Assembly (NCBI RefSeq): GCF_030163795.1
Contig: NZ_JASJOF010000009.1
Span: forward strand, 99,472-163,471
From: Roseicyclus marinus
Lineage (GTDB): Bacteria; Pseudomonadota; Alphaproteobacteria; Rhodobacterales; Rhodobacteraceae
DNA: 64,000 bases
Reading direction: 5' to 3'
The notes below the pieces were generated by a model. It worked only from the letters and a program-made list of their open reading frames with translations, was not told the DNA's origin and ran no database searches. The translations under genes were made by a program, and so were the position numbers. Below are positions 1-9,688 of the stretch, piece after piece. The number at the start of each line of letters is the position of its first letter. Positions within the stretch are counted from its first letter, which is position 1.

Positions 1-152
1 CAACCACGCCGGGCAGTCAGCCCGCCCCGGTGCCGCCTACGCCGGGCGTAGGATCCGTCGCGCCGTCGGGCGCGGGGGACATGCAGCTGCCCTGGCCGAT
101 GGTGCCCAATGAAGAGCGCCTTCCCGCCACGACGGACGTTCAACGGAATTGA
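1..152 (+). CDS. C-terminal end of an unidentified protein (5' end outside window)
   Basis: An open frame enters from the left edge (codons starting at base 3) and stops with TGA at 150-152. The visible tail of about 49 residues is rich in Pro, Ala, Thr and Gly and ends in TTDVQRN. Such tails are common on secreted or envelope proteins, but there is no domain to name. The next gene starts 94 bases downstream on the same strand. Confidence 0.5.
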   Translation, partial: TTPGSQPAPVPPTPGVGSVAPSGAGDMQLPWPMVPNEERLPATTDVQRN

Positions 153-246
153 CGTAGGGAAACAAACGCATGTCCCAAGATCCCGCCATTCATGCTAAAA
201 GGAGACAAACGAGTAAGCAGCGTTCTGTTCCGAGGAGAGAATCGTC

Positions 247-978
247 ATGAGGCGCAGGCTCTTGCTTGCCCCTTTTCTTGCCCTAGAGGCCCCATTCGCG
301 CTGGGAAGGTTCGCCCTGTCGACCGGCGCAAGATTGAAAGAGATCGCCATGCCCACGAACTCGAAGACATCCGACACGACGGCCGCGGAAACCAAAAGCG
401 CAGCCAAGGAAACCGCCGTGACCGAAACGGCGCGTGACACGACCGAGGAACAGGCCGTGCATGACCGTCAGTTCCGCGCCGAGATGATCGTCAAAGAACA
501 CATGATCGCGTCGCTCGGGCTGGGGCTTATCCCCTTTCCGCTGGTCGACATCGCGACCGGCGTCGCCTCGAATGTCACGCTGGTGAGCCGCCTTTGCGCG
601 CTTTACGACCAGCCGTTCAAGGCATCGATCGCCCGTACCGCAATTCTGACGATCATGGGAACCGTAGGCTCCATCGGGGCGGCTGTCACCGTGGGGTTCA
701 GCCTTGCGAAGTTCGTACCGGGCATCGGCACCGCGGCGGGCACTGTGACCCTGCCGATCGCCAACGCGGCCACCGCCTACATGATCGGCAAGATGTTCAT
801 CGGCCATTTCGAGATGGGCGGAACCCTGTTCGATTTCGATCCCCGGTCGAACGTCCCGCAGGCCCGCAGCGCCTATGCCAAGGGGCGCGCCATGGCGACC
901 GATATTCTGACCTCGCGCAAGAAAGCGTCCGATGACACGGCAGCCGCCTCGGCCGAGGCCGCGGCAGCGACCGCCTGA
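247..978 (+). CDS. DUF697-like membrane protein
   Basis: Protein of 243 residues, or 209 if it starts at the in-frame ATG at 349. It has a charged, Thr/Ala-rich N-terminal part. A hydrophobic core follows (about residues 90-190) with the pattern GLIPFPLVDI, then two Gly-rich helical segments, as in the DUF697 (YcjF-like) family found next to GTPases or in stress loci. The C-terminus is Ala-rich and polar. The 247 start has a strong GAGGAG about nine bases upstream. The 349 start has a weaker AAAGAGAT and removes a stretch with rare codons, so either could be used. The function of the family is poorly known, and a role in envelope stress is only a guess from context. Confidence 0.65.
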   Translation: MRRRLLLAPFLALEAPFALGRFALSTGARLKEIAMPTNSKTSDTTAAETKSAAKETAVTETARDTTEEQAVHDRQFRAEMIVKEHMIASLGLGLIPFPLVDIATGVASNVTLVSRLCALYDQPFKASIARTAILTIMGTVGSIGAAVTVGFSLAKFVPGIGTAAGTVTLPIANAATAYMIGKMFIGHFEMGGTLFDFDPRSNVPQARSAYAKGRAMATDILTSRKKASDDTAAASAEAAAATA

Positions 979-1007
979 CACCAGATGCGAACGCGACAGG
1001 CGAACCC

Positions 1008-1196
1008 ATGATCTACATACTGGGCGCAGTCTACATCGCCTTGTGCATCCCGGTGGCCATCGTTGGCACCGGGTCACGGCTCGGATTTTTCGGAACCTTC
1101 CTGTTCTCGCTGCTGCTGACGCCGTTGCTCATGATCTTTCTTCTGATCATGCTCACACCGCGCAAGCGCAAGGTGGCAAAGCGCGGATCGAGCTAA
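1008..1196 (+). CDS. Small two-helix membrane protein
   Basis: Sixty-two residues: two hydrophobic segments (about 3-20 and 27-48) and a basic C-terminus PRKRKVAKRGSS, so a cytoplasmic tail is likely. It begins 29 bases after the DUF697-like gene on the same strand and is probably co-transcribed with it. I recognise no family. Short inner-membrane proteins of this build are common beside DUF697-like genes in Rhodobacterales, but that is a general impression only. Confidence 0.6.
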   Translation: MIYILGAVYIALCIPVAIVGTGSRLGFFGTFLFSLLLTPLLMIFLLIMLTPRKRKVAKRGSS

Positions 1197-2172
1197 GACC
1201 CCAAGGGATGGTCGGTGCCGATGTTGCGCACAGCTGGGCGCGCAAGGGGCCGCGCTCGGTGTCGGCACCAATCCGTGCGGTATATCTTGGCCAAGCCCGG
1301 CCCCGTCTATGTGCGGCCGGGCCAGTGTCACGCTTGTGGTCGCACGTGAGGCAAGTTTCTCGGTCAAGGGTGGGGTGGCGGACAGTGAGTCTAAATAAAT
1401 AGCGTACTATTTTTTTCCATGCTTCAAATCAGTTAATTGCAATTCTTCGGAAAGAGATTTGTGTAGTAAAATGTGTGGCAAAATTTCCATCCGTTGATGG
1501 CGTGGCTGGAAGTGTGACGCGCGGGTTGACGAGCTAAGAGTATGGAATGACGCGACAGGAACAGCATCGGGATTGGGATCACCTGCTGCAAATACCGGTG
1601 CTCGTTTCTAAGCCTTTTCACCGCGACAAAAATCGGTCAGCAACCTCCCTGCTTGTGCCAATCACTGCTCAACAGCGTCCCACTCATAATTAATCGTGCA
1701 ACACCCGTCGTGGCCGCCTCGGTGTCGGCAGCCGCGCCCTAGGTAGATTCCGATGGATTACAGGACGGGTAAGACACCGTATGCCTTTATTGTCTGCTGT
1801 GGCCTGAAAATCCACAGATCACACAAGAGAAAGCATATTCTGTAATCCCTAGGGCGAAAGGAAGCTTCAGCAAAGGCCGCCATCGCACGCCTTTTCTTGG
1901 TCACGTATTCGTCGACCCCTGTGGGGCCTAGCACTATGCACCGGCCGTCGCGTCACCCATTGAAAATCTCCTCCAGTCAAACTCTTGACTAATGTGGATA
2001 CCTGTCCAGCGCTGACACATCGGAATTAAAGTCGAACCCAATCCCAAGTACCCCATTCTGCAAGATAGTCATGGCAGACATCTGCCTACATGAACTTTAG
2101 GCGCAAAAAAATTTCTTTGTAACTCCATTCCACCAAATCCACGAAAAAACCGACCCTCACCGAGTTTATATC
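1197..2172. other. AT-rich intergenic region of about 1 kb
   Basis: No convincing gene. Base composition changes to AT-rich from about 1390, with poly-T and poly-A runs (for example 1410-1416 and 2106-2113). It contains the long imperfect hairpin at 1735-1856 that is listed separately, and it must hold the promoter of the polysaccharide genes that start at 2173. I could not pick a clear -35/-10 pair. Confidence 0.5.
1735..1856. repeat. Long imperfect inverted repeat (hairpin)
   Basis: The left arm holds CGCCCTAGG (1735-1743) and GGATTACAG (1755-1763). The right arm holds the exact complements CTGTAATCC (1840-1848) and CCTAGGGCG (1848-1856). The left arm carries 11 extra bases between its two blocks. 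Inside these, TATGC, TTT, TTGT and CTGTGG on the left also pair in order with CCACAG (1812-1817), ACAA, AAA and GCATA on the right. The whole 122 bases can therefore fold as one bulged hairpin with its loop near 1802-1811. It may be a MITE-like element or a structured RNA. Confidence 0.55.
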
Positions 2173-3165
2173 ATGACCAGTCGCATACAGTTGAAAAAAA
2201 CAATACTCGTTGCTGGCGGTGCAGGATTTATTGGAGCGCAGCTTTGTTCCAGGCTCCTATCCAACGGCGCCAATGTGATCTGCATTGACAACCTGCAAAC
2301 AGGCCGCGCCGCAAATTTGGCAGATATGATGGGAAAAACAGGGTTCTCTTTCATCAAGCATGACGTCATCCATCCATTGATCATGAGTCAGCCGATTGAC
2401 GAGATTTACAATCTTGCTTGCCCAGCATCTCCGTCCATGTACCAGATCGACCCCGTACACACATTGAAGACCAGTGTTCTGGGTGCGCTCAATCTGCTGA
2501 GGCTCGCACGAAACAAGGGCGCACGGATTCTTCAAGCCTCGACATCCGAAGTCTACGGGGATCCACAATTCAGCCCGCAGGCCGAAAGCTATCATGGCAA
2601 CGTCAATCCTGTCGGCCCGCGATCTTGCTATGATGAAGGCAAGCGTGCGGCCGAGACATTGTTCCGTGACTATGGTGTCCAGCATGGCGTCACGACCAAG
2701 ATTGCCCGGATCTTCAATACCTACGGCCCCGGAATGACGGCCAATGACGGACGTGTGGTGTCGAATTTCATAATGCAGGCGCTGCAAGATCGGCCGATCA
2801 CACTTTATGGCAATGGACTGCAGACGCGGTCCTTTTGCTTCGTGAACGATCTGCTCGATGGATTGATCCGGCTGATGTCTATGCCACCCGATGTGAGTTT
2901 CCCGATAAACCTTGGCAATGACGGCGAATTCACGATCGCCGAACTTGCGGATATGATCATCCGCAAGACGGGTTCTGTCTCCGAGATCATCCAGCTTCCG
3001 CTGCCCATTGACGACCCAAGACAACGTTGCCCGGACCTATCGCTCGCACGAAAGGTTTTGAATTGGCAGCCCAAGGTGAGCCTCGACCAAGGTCTTGACT
3101 TGACCATTCCCTGGTTCCGACGCGCAGCGCTGATGGAAGCCCGGGCGATCGAGGTGCTGGCGTGA
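2173..3165 (+). CDS. UDP-glucuronate decarboxylase (UDP-xylose synthase)-like epimerase/dehydratase
   Basis: Extended SDR protein of 330 residues. The NAD-binding GGAGFIG is at residues 15-21. The active-site stretch [11 protein letters not shown] (near 148-158) carries the YxxxK pair in the form typical of UDP-glucuronate decarboxylases, which convert UDP-GlcA to UDP-xylose. Other UXS-like stretches are [10 protein letters not shown] and [10 protein letters not shown]. The C-terminal [18 protein letters not shown] is the substrate-domain end usual for the family. It is the first gene of a polysaccharide operon that also encodes UDP-glucose dehydrogenase (7009), the source of UDP-GlcA, which supports the call. 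A 4,6-dehydratase or another NDP-sugar epimerase is the alternative. Confidence 0.8.
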   Translation: MTSRIQLKKTILVAGGAGFIGAQLCSRLLSNGANVICIDNLQTGRAANLADMMGKTGFSFIKHDVIHPLIMSQPIDEIYNLACPASPSMYQIDPVHTLKTSVLGALNLLRLARNKGARILQASTSEVYGDPQFSPQAESYHGNVNPVGPRSCYDEGKRAAETLFRDYGVQHGVTTKIARIFNTYGPGMTANDGRVVSNFIMQALQDRPITLYGNGLQTRSFCFVNDLLDGLIRLMSMPPDVSFPINLGNDGEFTIAELADMIIRKTGSVSEIIQLPLPIDDPRQRCPDLSLARKVLNWQPKVSLDQGLDLTIPWFRRAALMEARAIEVLA

Positions 3166-4163
3166 CCTGCAAACCCAATATCTTGGTTACGGGGGGCGCA
3201 GGCTTCATCGGGAGCCACACCTGCAAAGCCCTTGCAGATGCGGGCTATAACCCGATCACGCTGGACGATTTGAGCACCGGGCATGAAGACGCGGTGAAAT
3301 GGGGCCCCATCGTCAAAGGGGATGTTCGCAATACCGATCTCGTCCAAAGGATTCTGACGCAAAACAACATTGTTGCGGTCGTTCATCTGGCCGCGAAGGC
3401 CTATGTCGGCGAGTCCATGGTCGAGCCTGCAAGTTACTACGCCGCAAATGTCGGCGGCACGATCTCCCTTTTGCAGGCCTGTAACGACGCGAAGGTCGCA
3501 AGGATCGTCTTTTCGTCAAGCTGTGCGACCTACGGCATTCCCGAACACTTGCCGATCTCCGAAGCTGCAGCTCAGAACCCCCTCAGCCCCTATGGACGCA
3601 CAAAGCTGATGTGCGAGCAGATGATCCACGATCATGGTGCCGCCTATGGTCTGCAGTTTGTCATTTTGCGCTATTTCAATGCCGCCGGGGCAGACCCCTC
3701 GGGAGATTTGGCAGAGCGACATGATCCCGAGACGCACTTGATCCCGCTGGCTCTCATGGCCGCCTACGGACAGATGCGGGCATTGACGGTCTTCGGCACC
3801 GATTACGATACGCCGGATGGCACCTGCATCCGGGATTATATCCACGTCTGTGATCTTGCGCGCGCACATGTTTATGCCGTGGCCCATCTCCTCAGGAATG
3901 GGCCGAACCTCGCGGTCAATCTGGGATCGGGCCACGGATATTCGATCCTTGAGATCGTCACGGAAATTCAACAGCTGACGGACCGTCCTATCCCGATGAG
4001 CGAGGCGCCGCGTCGCTTGGGCGACCCACCTGCCCTTGTGGCAGACGCGCGCGTTGCGGCCCGCACGCTCGGCTTCGTCACGCAACGATCCGACATTTCA
4101 AGCATTGTCGCCGATGCAGCGCGGCGGTTTCAGATCGATGCGGTCCATGCAAACAACAATTGA
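3162..4163 (+). CDS. galE: UDP-glucose 4-epimerase
   Basis: 333 residues. The GTG start overlaps the stop of the preceding gene (GTGA), which suggests translational coupling. The Rossmann motif GGAGFIGSH is at 11-19. The catalytic Ser/Thr region SSSCATYG is near 122-129, and YGRTK near 143-147 supplies the Tyr and Lys. [12 protein letters not shown] and [14 protein letters not shown] are GalE hallmarks. It interconverts UDP-glucose and UDP-galactose in the cytoplasm. In this locus it would supply UDP-Gal, or another C4 epimer, for the polymer made by the neighbouring GT2. Confidence 0.9.
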   Translation: MTCKPNILVTGGAGFIGSHTCKALADAGYNPITLDDLSTGHEDAVKWGPIVKGDVRNTDLVQRILTQNNIVAVVHLAAKAYVGESMVEPASYYAANVGGTISLLQACNDAKVARIVFSSSCATYGIPEHLPISEAAAQNPLSPYGRTKLMCEQMIHDHGAAYGLQFVILRYFNAAGADPSGDLAERHDPETHLIPLALMAAYGQMRALTVFGTDYDTPDGTCIRDYIHVCDLARAHVYAVAHLLRNGPNLAVNLGSGHGYSILEIVTEIQQLTDRPIPMSEAPRRLGDPPALVADARVAARTLGFVTQRSDISSIVADAARRFQIDAVHANNN

Positions 4164-5970
4164 CATGGTCCCCAAGGCCGCCGCGTCAGACGGGAATTTT
4201 CTCGTTCCTTTGCTGTCACCTGCTCAAAATGTCAAATACCGGATTGCGGCGACCCTATGGCTCGCAACATCCGCCTATTTCTGGGTCTGGTGGTTTCTAC
4301 CCCCACACAACACCAACCTGTTCAGCTTTCTGGTTTTGACCATCGGGATTGGCTGGCTCTTCTTTGTTCAGGTCTATTTTCTCGCTATATTTTTACGCGC
4401 AAAAGTGTCGCGTGGGCAGATTGAAAGCCTTGGGAAGGCTCGCGTCGCCATGATTACGACCAAGACGCCCGCAGAACCTTTCGCTGTGGTTCGTGACACG
4501 CTTGAGGCGATGCTGGCGCAAGATCATCCACATGATACGTGGTTGGCCGATGAAGACCCAAACCACGAAACACAGACCTGGTGCGATATTCATGGCGTGA
4601 AGGTTTCATCGCGCAAGGGTGTGCAAGGCTACCATTCCGGCGACTGGCCCCGTCGCGCCAAGTGCAAAGAGGGAAACCTCGCCTATTTTTACGATCAATA
4701 TGGATACCGCGATTACGATTTCGTCGTTCAGCTGGACGCCGATCATGTCGCCCAGCCCGGTTATCTGAGACAGATTTTGGCCCCTTTCGCCGATGACCGC
4801 GTGGGCTACGTCACGGCTCCAAGCATTTGCGGATCCAATGCCACCAGAAACTGGGCCGCGCGCACGCGTCTGTTTGCCGAGGGCATGTTTCACGGCGTGC
4901 TGCAATCTGGGTATACGAACGGTCTCGCACCTGTCTGTATCGGTTCGCATTATGCTGTGCGGACCGTTGCATTGCGGCAGGTCGGCGGTCTCGGGCCGGA
5001 ATTGGCCGAGGATCATTCGACGACCATGATTTTCAACGCCAATGGCTGGCGTGGTGTTCACGCAATCGACGCGGTCGCCGTGGGTGCGGGTCCGGTCACG
5101 ATCACGGATCTGATAACCCAGGAATTCCAATGGTCGCGCAGTCTGATGACGATCATGCTGGCGCATACGCCGCGCTATTACTCAGCTCTACCGGTACGGA
5201 TGAAGGCGCAATTCGTCTTCATGCAGATGTGGTATCCGCTGCAAGCGACATTCATGGCAGTTATGTTCGCCCTGCCGATCATCGCCTTGTTGCTCGATAT
5301 CCGTTTCGTCGATGTGACCTTTCCTGCCTTCGTCGGTCACATGCTGCCGTCGACGCTGGTGCTGTTGTGGATCGCATATGCCGTGCGCCGCGACGGTTTC
5401 TTTCGTCCATGCGACGGGCGGGTTCTGAGCTGGGAAAAAGCTCTGTTCATGCCTATCCAGTGGCCATGGGTCTTGTGGGGGACCGGAACTGCAATCCTCG
5501 ATCACTTGCGCGGAACACAGGCCGTCTTTCGCGTTACCCCGAAGGGAGAAGCGGCGGACGACGTGCTGCCGATCAAGGTTCTGGTGCCGTATTTCGTGCT
5601 GGCGTTGTCGTCCGGGCTGCCAATACTTTGGGCTGCGGATCTTGAGAACGCGCGCGGCTTCTACATTCTGGCGGCGTTCAACCTGTTTCTCTATGGAACG
5701 ATCTTTGCGGTCATTGTGATCCGGCACATCCGCGAGAACACGGTCACACTGCCGCGTGATCTTGCATCCGCGTCCCTTCAGTTCGTGGGCATCGCGGTTT
5801 TGGCAACGCTTGGTGTCCAAGCAATGTCGCTGCGCGGCGTCGAAGGTCTTCACGTTCTGTCCATGGGGCTCGAGCCGCTGCATGTCACGAGGATCCTGTA
5901 CCCGGTGTCTGGGGCTGGTCAGCCGGGTGACACGCCCGGGCGCATTCACTTCGAGGTCTGGTGGGAATGA
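4147..5970 (+). CDS. Membrane-bound processive glycosyltransferase, family GT2 (cellulose-synthase-like)
   Basis: About 607 residues. Two N-terminal membrane segments are followed by a cytoplasmic GT2 domain with LDADH (near 196, the DxD metal site), EDHSTTM (near 287, catalytic base) and QEFQW (near 324, in place of the usual QxxRW). At least four more membrane helices follow. No PilZ-type RxxxR is visible in the C-terminal part, so direct c-di-GMP control as in BcsA is not evident. The start chosen at 4147 overlaps galE by 17 bases; the ATG at 4165, just after the galE stop, is equally possible. It is likely the polymerase of the 2.2-8.5 kb locus. The sugar polymerised cannot be read from the sequence. 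Confidence 0.8.
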   Translation: MQTTIDMVPKAAASDGNFLVPLLSPAQNVKYRIAATLWLATSAYFWVWWFLPPHNTNLFSFLVLTIGIGWLFFVQVYFLAIFLRAKVSRGQIESLGKARVAMITTKTPAEPFAVVRDTLEAMLAQDHPHDTWLADEDPNHETQTWCDIHGVKVSSRKGVQGYHSGDWPRRAKCKEGNLAYFYDQYGYRDYDFVVQLDADHVAQPGYLRQILAPFADDRVGYVTAPSICGSNATRNWAARTRLFAEGMFHGVLQSGYTNGLAPVCIGSHYAVRTVALRQVGGLGPELAEDHSTTMIFNANGWRGVHAIDAVAVGAGPVTITDLITQEFQWSRSLMTIMLAHTPRYYSALPVRMKAQFVFMQMWYPLQATFMAVMFALPIIALLLDIRFVDVTFPAFVGHMLPSTLVLLWIAYAVRRDGFFRPCDGRVLSWEKALFMPIQWPWVLWGTGTAILDHLRGTQAVFRVTPKGEAADDVLPIKVLVPYFVLALSSGLPILWAADLENARGFYILAAFNLFLYGTIFAVIVIRHIRENTVTLPRDLASASLQFVGIAVLATLGVQAMSLRGVEGLHVLSMGLEPLHVTRILYPVSGAGQPGDTPGRIHFEVWWE

Positions 5971-6011
5971 TCCCATCAGATGTTTCTGCATCTGCAAAAG
6001 AGGAGTGTTTG

Positions 6012-6935
6012 ATGAACATGTTCAATCGCGATCTTCCTCGGCGCCGCGCCCAGCCGCCTGTGGCCATCCGCCGGATCGTTCCGTTGCTTGTCGCGGGATT
6101 GACGGTCTTCAGCGGCATTGCCTTTGCAGCACCGCCGGGGCCCCTGCCCTTCGGCGTGTATGATCCGGAGGGCCGCTTTTCCAACGATCCCGAGGTGAGT
6201 ATCGAGCATGTCTTCCTGCCTTGGGAGGGCGTCGACCTTGAGACGCTGCACATCGCTGATGCCTATGCCCGCCAACGAAACCGGTCGATGCTCGTCACGA
6301 TCGAGCCTTGGATATGGGGGGAGCGTGGCACGGCAGCCGAACTGCGGAACAACGTTTTGGCGGGGCGCCACGATGCAACGATGCGCGGCGTATGCCGCGT
6401 TCTTGGCACGCTCGACAGCCCTGTGACCGTGCGATGGGCACAGGAAATGGACAACCGAAACGGTCATTTCCCATGGTCCCAGTGGCGGCCCGACCAACAT
6501 ATCGAAGCGTATCGACGCATGGTGGGTGTCTGCCGATCGGCAGCGCCGGGGCTGCGCTATATGTGGTCGCCTGCGGGGGACGAGGGGATGGAGGCATACT
6601 ACCCCGGCGATGATGTGGTCGATGTCATCGGGATATCTGTCTTTGCAGCCCAAGACTTCCAACAAAGGTTTCAGGGATCCGACCTGTCCTTTGCGGAAGT
6701 CCTGGGGCCGCGCTACGACCGGGCAGTCCGTTTTGGCAAACCCATCATGGTGGCCGAACTGGGATTTGTCGGGGACCAAGCCTTTCTGAACGATTGGTAC
6801 AATTCCGTCCGCCGCATCGACGCTCGTTTCCCGGCATTGGAAGCAGTCATCTATTTCAATCGCGAGGAAGTCTGGCCGTGGCCGAACAACTTCGGCCTTC
6901 CCGATTGGCGCGACAGCGCCCAACCGCTCAATTGA
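6012..6935 (+). CDS. Secreted glycoside hydrolase, GH26-like
   Basis: 307 residues, with a basic N-terminus and hydrophobic signal segment ending near AFA-AP (about residues 36-38). The start at 6012 has AGAGGAG a few bases upstream and was preferred over the earlier in-frame ATG. RWAQEMDN (near 140) holds the likely acid/base Glu and VAELGF (near 249) the likely nucleophile Glu, as in GH26 endo-beta-mannanases and related TIM-barrel enzymes. It lies between the GT2 gene and ugd, so it probably trims or edits the polymer in the periplasm, like the hydrolases found in many synthase-dependent systems. The exact substrate is unknown. Confidence 0.75.
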   Translation: MNMFNRDLPRRRAQPPVAIRRIVPLLVAGLTVFSGIAFAAPPGPLPFGVYDPEGRFSNDPEVSIEHVFLPWEGVDLETLHIADAYARQRNRSMLVTIEPWIWGERGTAAELRNNVLAGRHDATMRGVCRVLGTLDSPVTVRWAQEMDNRNGHFPWSQWRPDQHIEAYRRMVGVCRSAAPGLRYMWSPAGDEGMEAYYPGDDVVDVIGISVFAAQDFQQRFQGSDLSFAEVLGPRYDRAVRFGKPIMVAELGFVGDQAFLNDWYNSVRRIDARFPALEAVIYFNREEVWPWPNNFGLPDWRDSAQPLN

Positions 6936-7008
6936 GCCAAAGCAGAGCCGCAGCGATTCAGGCATCGCTCCGGCAACCACCTCCTGCGGTGGCATGAAGG
7001 GAAAAACC

Positions 7009-8463
7009 ATGAAGATCACGATTGTCGGAACAGGATATGTCGGGCTGGTCTCCGGCGTTTGTCTGGCGGAATTCGGCCATCAGGTCACCTGCCTCGATTC
7101 CTCGCTGCACAAGATCGAACGGCTGCGATCAGGTGAAATCCCGATCTTCGAACCGGGCCTTGAGGAGATGATGGGCCGCAACATCGCAGCAGGTCGGCTT
7201 GGTTTCGAAACGCAGATGCAGCGAGCCCTGCGCAACGCAGAGGTGATTATCCTGGCCGTGGGCACGCCCATGCGGGAGAGCGACGGTCAGGCAGATCTGA
7301 CACAGGTTTTTGCCGCAGTGGACGAGGTGGCGAACGCGCTGACGCATCACGCCGTCATCGTGACCAAGTCCACGGTGCCCGTAGGCACCTGCCGCAAAAT
7401 CGGTGAGCGCATCAGGATGCTCCGGCCCGACTTGGATTTCGATATTGCTTCGAACCCCGAATTCCTGCGCGAGGGTAGCGCGATCATTGATTTCATGCGG
7501 CCTGACCGGGTGGTCCTTGGGACGACATCAGACCGAGCGGCCCTGCTGTTGAGCGAGATGTATGCGCCGCTGAAGCGACGAAACATTCCCATCCTTCAGA
7601 CCGGACTGGAAAGCTCCGAGCTGATAAAATACGCCTCGAACGGGTTTCTGGCCACCAAGATCAGCTTTGTGAACGAACTGGCCGGGCTGTGCGAACGTGT
7701 CGGAGCGGACATGCGCGACGTGTCGCTGGGCATGGGCCTGGATGGACGCATCGGACCCGCATTCCTGAAGGCCGGACCGGGATATGGCGGCTCGTGCTTT
7801 CCGAAAGACACACATGCGCTTGCGCGAATGGGGCAGGAGAACGGATTAACCTTACACGTCACCGAGGCCGTCATGCATGCCAACGAACTGGTCAAGGCGC
7901 GCATGATCCAAAAGATTGTGCGGGCCTGCGGCGGCAGGGTCACCGGAAAAACCGTCGCTGTCCTCGGCGTGACGTTCAAGGCCAATACCGACGACGTGCG
8001 TGATGCGCCTTCGCTGACCATCCTTCCCGCGCTGATCGGAAATGGCGCGCGCGTTCGGGTCGTCGACCCCAAGGGACATCGTATGGGCGAACAGCTTCTG
8101 CCCGGCGTCACATGGCACTCCTCGGCCTACGAAGCCGCAAAAGGAGCGGACGTTTTGGTCGTGATGACGGAGTGGCAGGACTTCGACACGTTGGACCTGA
8201 AGCGACTGGCAAAGGACATGTGCCAACCCCACATGGTCGACCTGCGCAACATATTCTCTCCGGCCAGCGCAACGACTGCGGGATTTCGCCTTTATGATGC
8301 CATCGGCAGCAAGGCCAACTGGGTCGAAGCGCCCCAAACGGCCGTGGCTGTGCATATGCCACCGATGGACTTGAGCGTTTACACGCCGGCGACTGCGCTG
8401 AACGGACAGTCGAGGCCTTTGGCGGCCCCCATACAGATGGAAGTGTCGAAACCTGCGCCGTGA
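7009..8463 (+). CDS. ugd: UDP-glucose 6-dehydrogenase
   Basis: 484 residues. The NAD-binding GTGYVG is at the N-terminus, ASNPEFLREGSA and KYASNGFLATKISF are typical family stretches, and the catalytic Cys lies in YGGSCFPKD (near 262). GVTFKANTDDVRDAP marks the C-terminal domain. It oxidises UDP-glucose to UDP-glucuronate. The start at 7009 follows AAGGG; an in-frame ATG at 6994 is less likely. The C-terminus runs about 40 residues past the conserved domain as a Pro/Ala-rich tail. It closes the locus that also encodes the UDP-xylose synthase-like enzyme, its natural downstream partner. Confidence 0.93.
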   Translation: MKITIVGTGYVGLVSGVCLAEFGHQVTCLDSSLHKIERLRSGEIPIFEPGLEEMMGRNIAAGRLGFETQMQRALRNAEVIILAVGTPMRESDGQADLTQVFAAVDEVANALTHHAVIVTKSTVPVGTCRKIGERIRMLRPDLDFDIASNPEFLREGSAIIDFMRPDRVVLGTTSDRAALLLSEMYAPLKRRNIPILQTGLESSELIKYASNGFLATKISFVNELAGLCERVGADMRDVSLGMGLDGRIGPAFLKAGPGYGGSCFPKDTHALARMGQENGLTLHVTEAVMHANELVKARMIQKIVRACGGRVTGKTVAVLGVTFKANTDDVRDAPSLTILPALIGNGARVRVVDPKGHRMGEQLLPGVTWHSSAYEAAKGADVLVVMTEWQDFDTLDLKRLAKDMCQPHMVDLRNIFSPASATTAGFRLYDAIGSKANWVEAPQTAVAVHMPPMDLSVYTPATALNGQSRPLAAPIQMEVSKPAP

Positions 8464-8509
8464 TCGGGTGTTTGTCTGTCGCGAATGCAGGGTAGCCCCG
8501 TACGGAGTG

Positions 8510-8728
8510 TCAGGTGCCCCAGCAACTGCCTGCCATGCCGGCCCCGGAGACAGTGCACGTCCAGCGCGGCGTTCGCGCCGCAGGGCCGGTTGATACCAGT
8601 GTCCCTGTCCCCGACGAGGAATATTGCCGTTGCACGTTTTGCGGCACCGAAAAACCGGACTGCGTGTCTTGGCAGGCCGAAACCAGCACGGCGAAGACGA
8701 CAAGTCCAAAGCCAATCTGAGTGTTCAT
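8510..8728 (-). CDS. Small putative lipoprotein
   Basis: 72 residues. A signal peptide with lipobox LVSAC gives a predicted lipidated Cys at position 19. The mature part is short, polar and Ser/Gly-rich, ending CTVSGAGMAGSCWGT. AAAGAAAGATC lies upstream of the ATG as a ribosome site. It is convergent with ugd, 46 bases apart. No family is recognised. Confidence 0.6.
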   Translation of the reverse strand: MNTQIGFGLVVFAVLVSACQDTQSGFSVPQNVQRQYSSSGTGTLVSTGPAARTPRWTCTVSGAGMAGSCWGT

Positions 8729-9407
8729 TGTGATCTTTCTTTTGGTTCACGGGGAAACGGGATCGGGAACACCGGGACGAAACATCAAAAATCGTCAACT
8801 GCAGTGGGCAAGCACGTTGCCGTTGGGAGGGCCACCTGAACCGATAGGCTCGAGGCCTTGCCAACGGCGTCATACGCTAGCGATCAATTCGGATGGAGGC
8901 AAAAGGAACCTTGGCCTGCCGGCGGGAAGCCGCCCAAAGCTCCGATCGGCCGGGCAGTGGCGTGGCCAAACAAAGACGGTGCGCCATGATTTTGCGGCCG
9001 TGCAGAGAACCGTGTCGAGATCCCCGCCCGCCAATCAGACACGGCAGTGTGCCGATGGACAGGACACAGATCACGTGTCCGAGCGCAGGACTTCCGCTGC
9101 AACATTTCCGGCCTTTCGACATGCGGAAAATGCCGATGAACAACCAACCTGCATCAGCCTACAAAAGCCAATCCTGCTGCATGGTTCATCGGACGGCAGC
9201 AGTTTCAGTCGTCGATCGATTGTTCCGAGTTCCGGCGCAGTATCCCGGCAGGGCGAACGGGCGTGCCCGTCAGTCACGCGGGGATGCTGCGTCTATTCAA
9301 TCAGATCGGGAACGAACGACCACAATGAACAAAAAAAGCGTCCAAATCCGGGACTGCCGACAAGATGAAGACCGTAAAAGAGGCGTGGAATGACACGCGC
9401 ACAGGCC
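8729..9407. other. Intergenic region without a supported gene
   Basis: Several frames stay open in both directions, but none has a ribosome site, a family motif or consistent codon use. The region ends in an IS21 remnant, so it may be decayed or inserted DNA. GGAAC occurs at 8766-8770 and 9309-9313 without a matching CGTT. Confidence 0.4.
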
Positions 9408-9585
9408 CCTTGAAAACCGCCGCTCGCGGCAAATCTCCTTGATCGGCTCGCCTTTAACAGAATGCGCACGCCTGATCTTCGCGATCGTCTCCACAACCAA
9501 CATCCCCTGATTGCTCCCTGATGCCTCTGAGGACGCTTCTGATCAGAATTGTCAGGGGGACACTTTTGGACGCCGACCACCCCAG
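9408..9585 (-). mobile_element. IS21-family remnant: transposon end and truncated istA 5' end
   Basis: On the minus strand, translation from ATG at 9503 begins MLVVETIAKIRRAHSVKGEP and continues IKEICRERRFSR. This is the N-terminal DNA-binding start of IS21-type IstA transposases (usual form IKEICRELRVSR). Similarity stops abruptly near 9408 after about 32 codons, where the HTH recognition part should follow. Upstream (9551-9580) is GGCGTCCAAAAGTGTCCCCC read on the minus strand, of the kind found at IS21 ends. The rest of istA and all of istB are absent, so this is a dead fragment. Confidence 0.75.
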
Positions 9586-9688
9586 TATAGAGGTCAATCT
9601 ACCATGCCGATCTACACCGCAGACGCAGCCTTCGACGTCGGAATAAGCGAATGACCCGCTGCGGCCAGACCACCTGGCACCAGACGTC

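Noticed and set aside
1433..1621. Minus-strand frame of 62 codons in the AT-rich gap
   Set aside because: No ribosome site; composition (His, Asn, Tyr) looks random.
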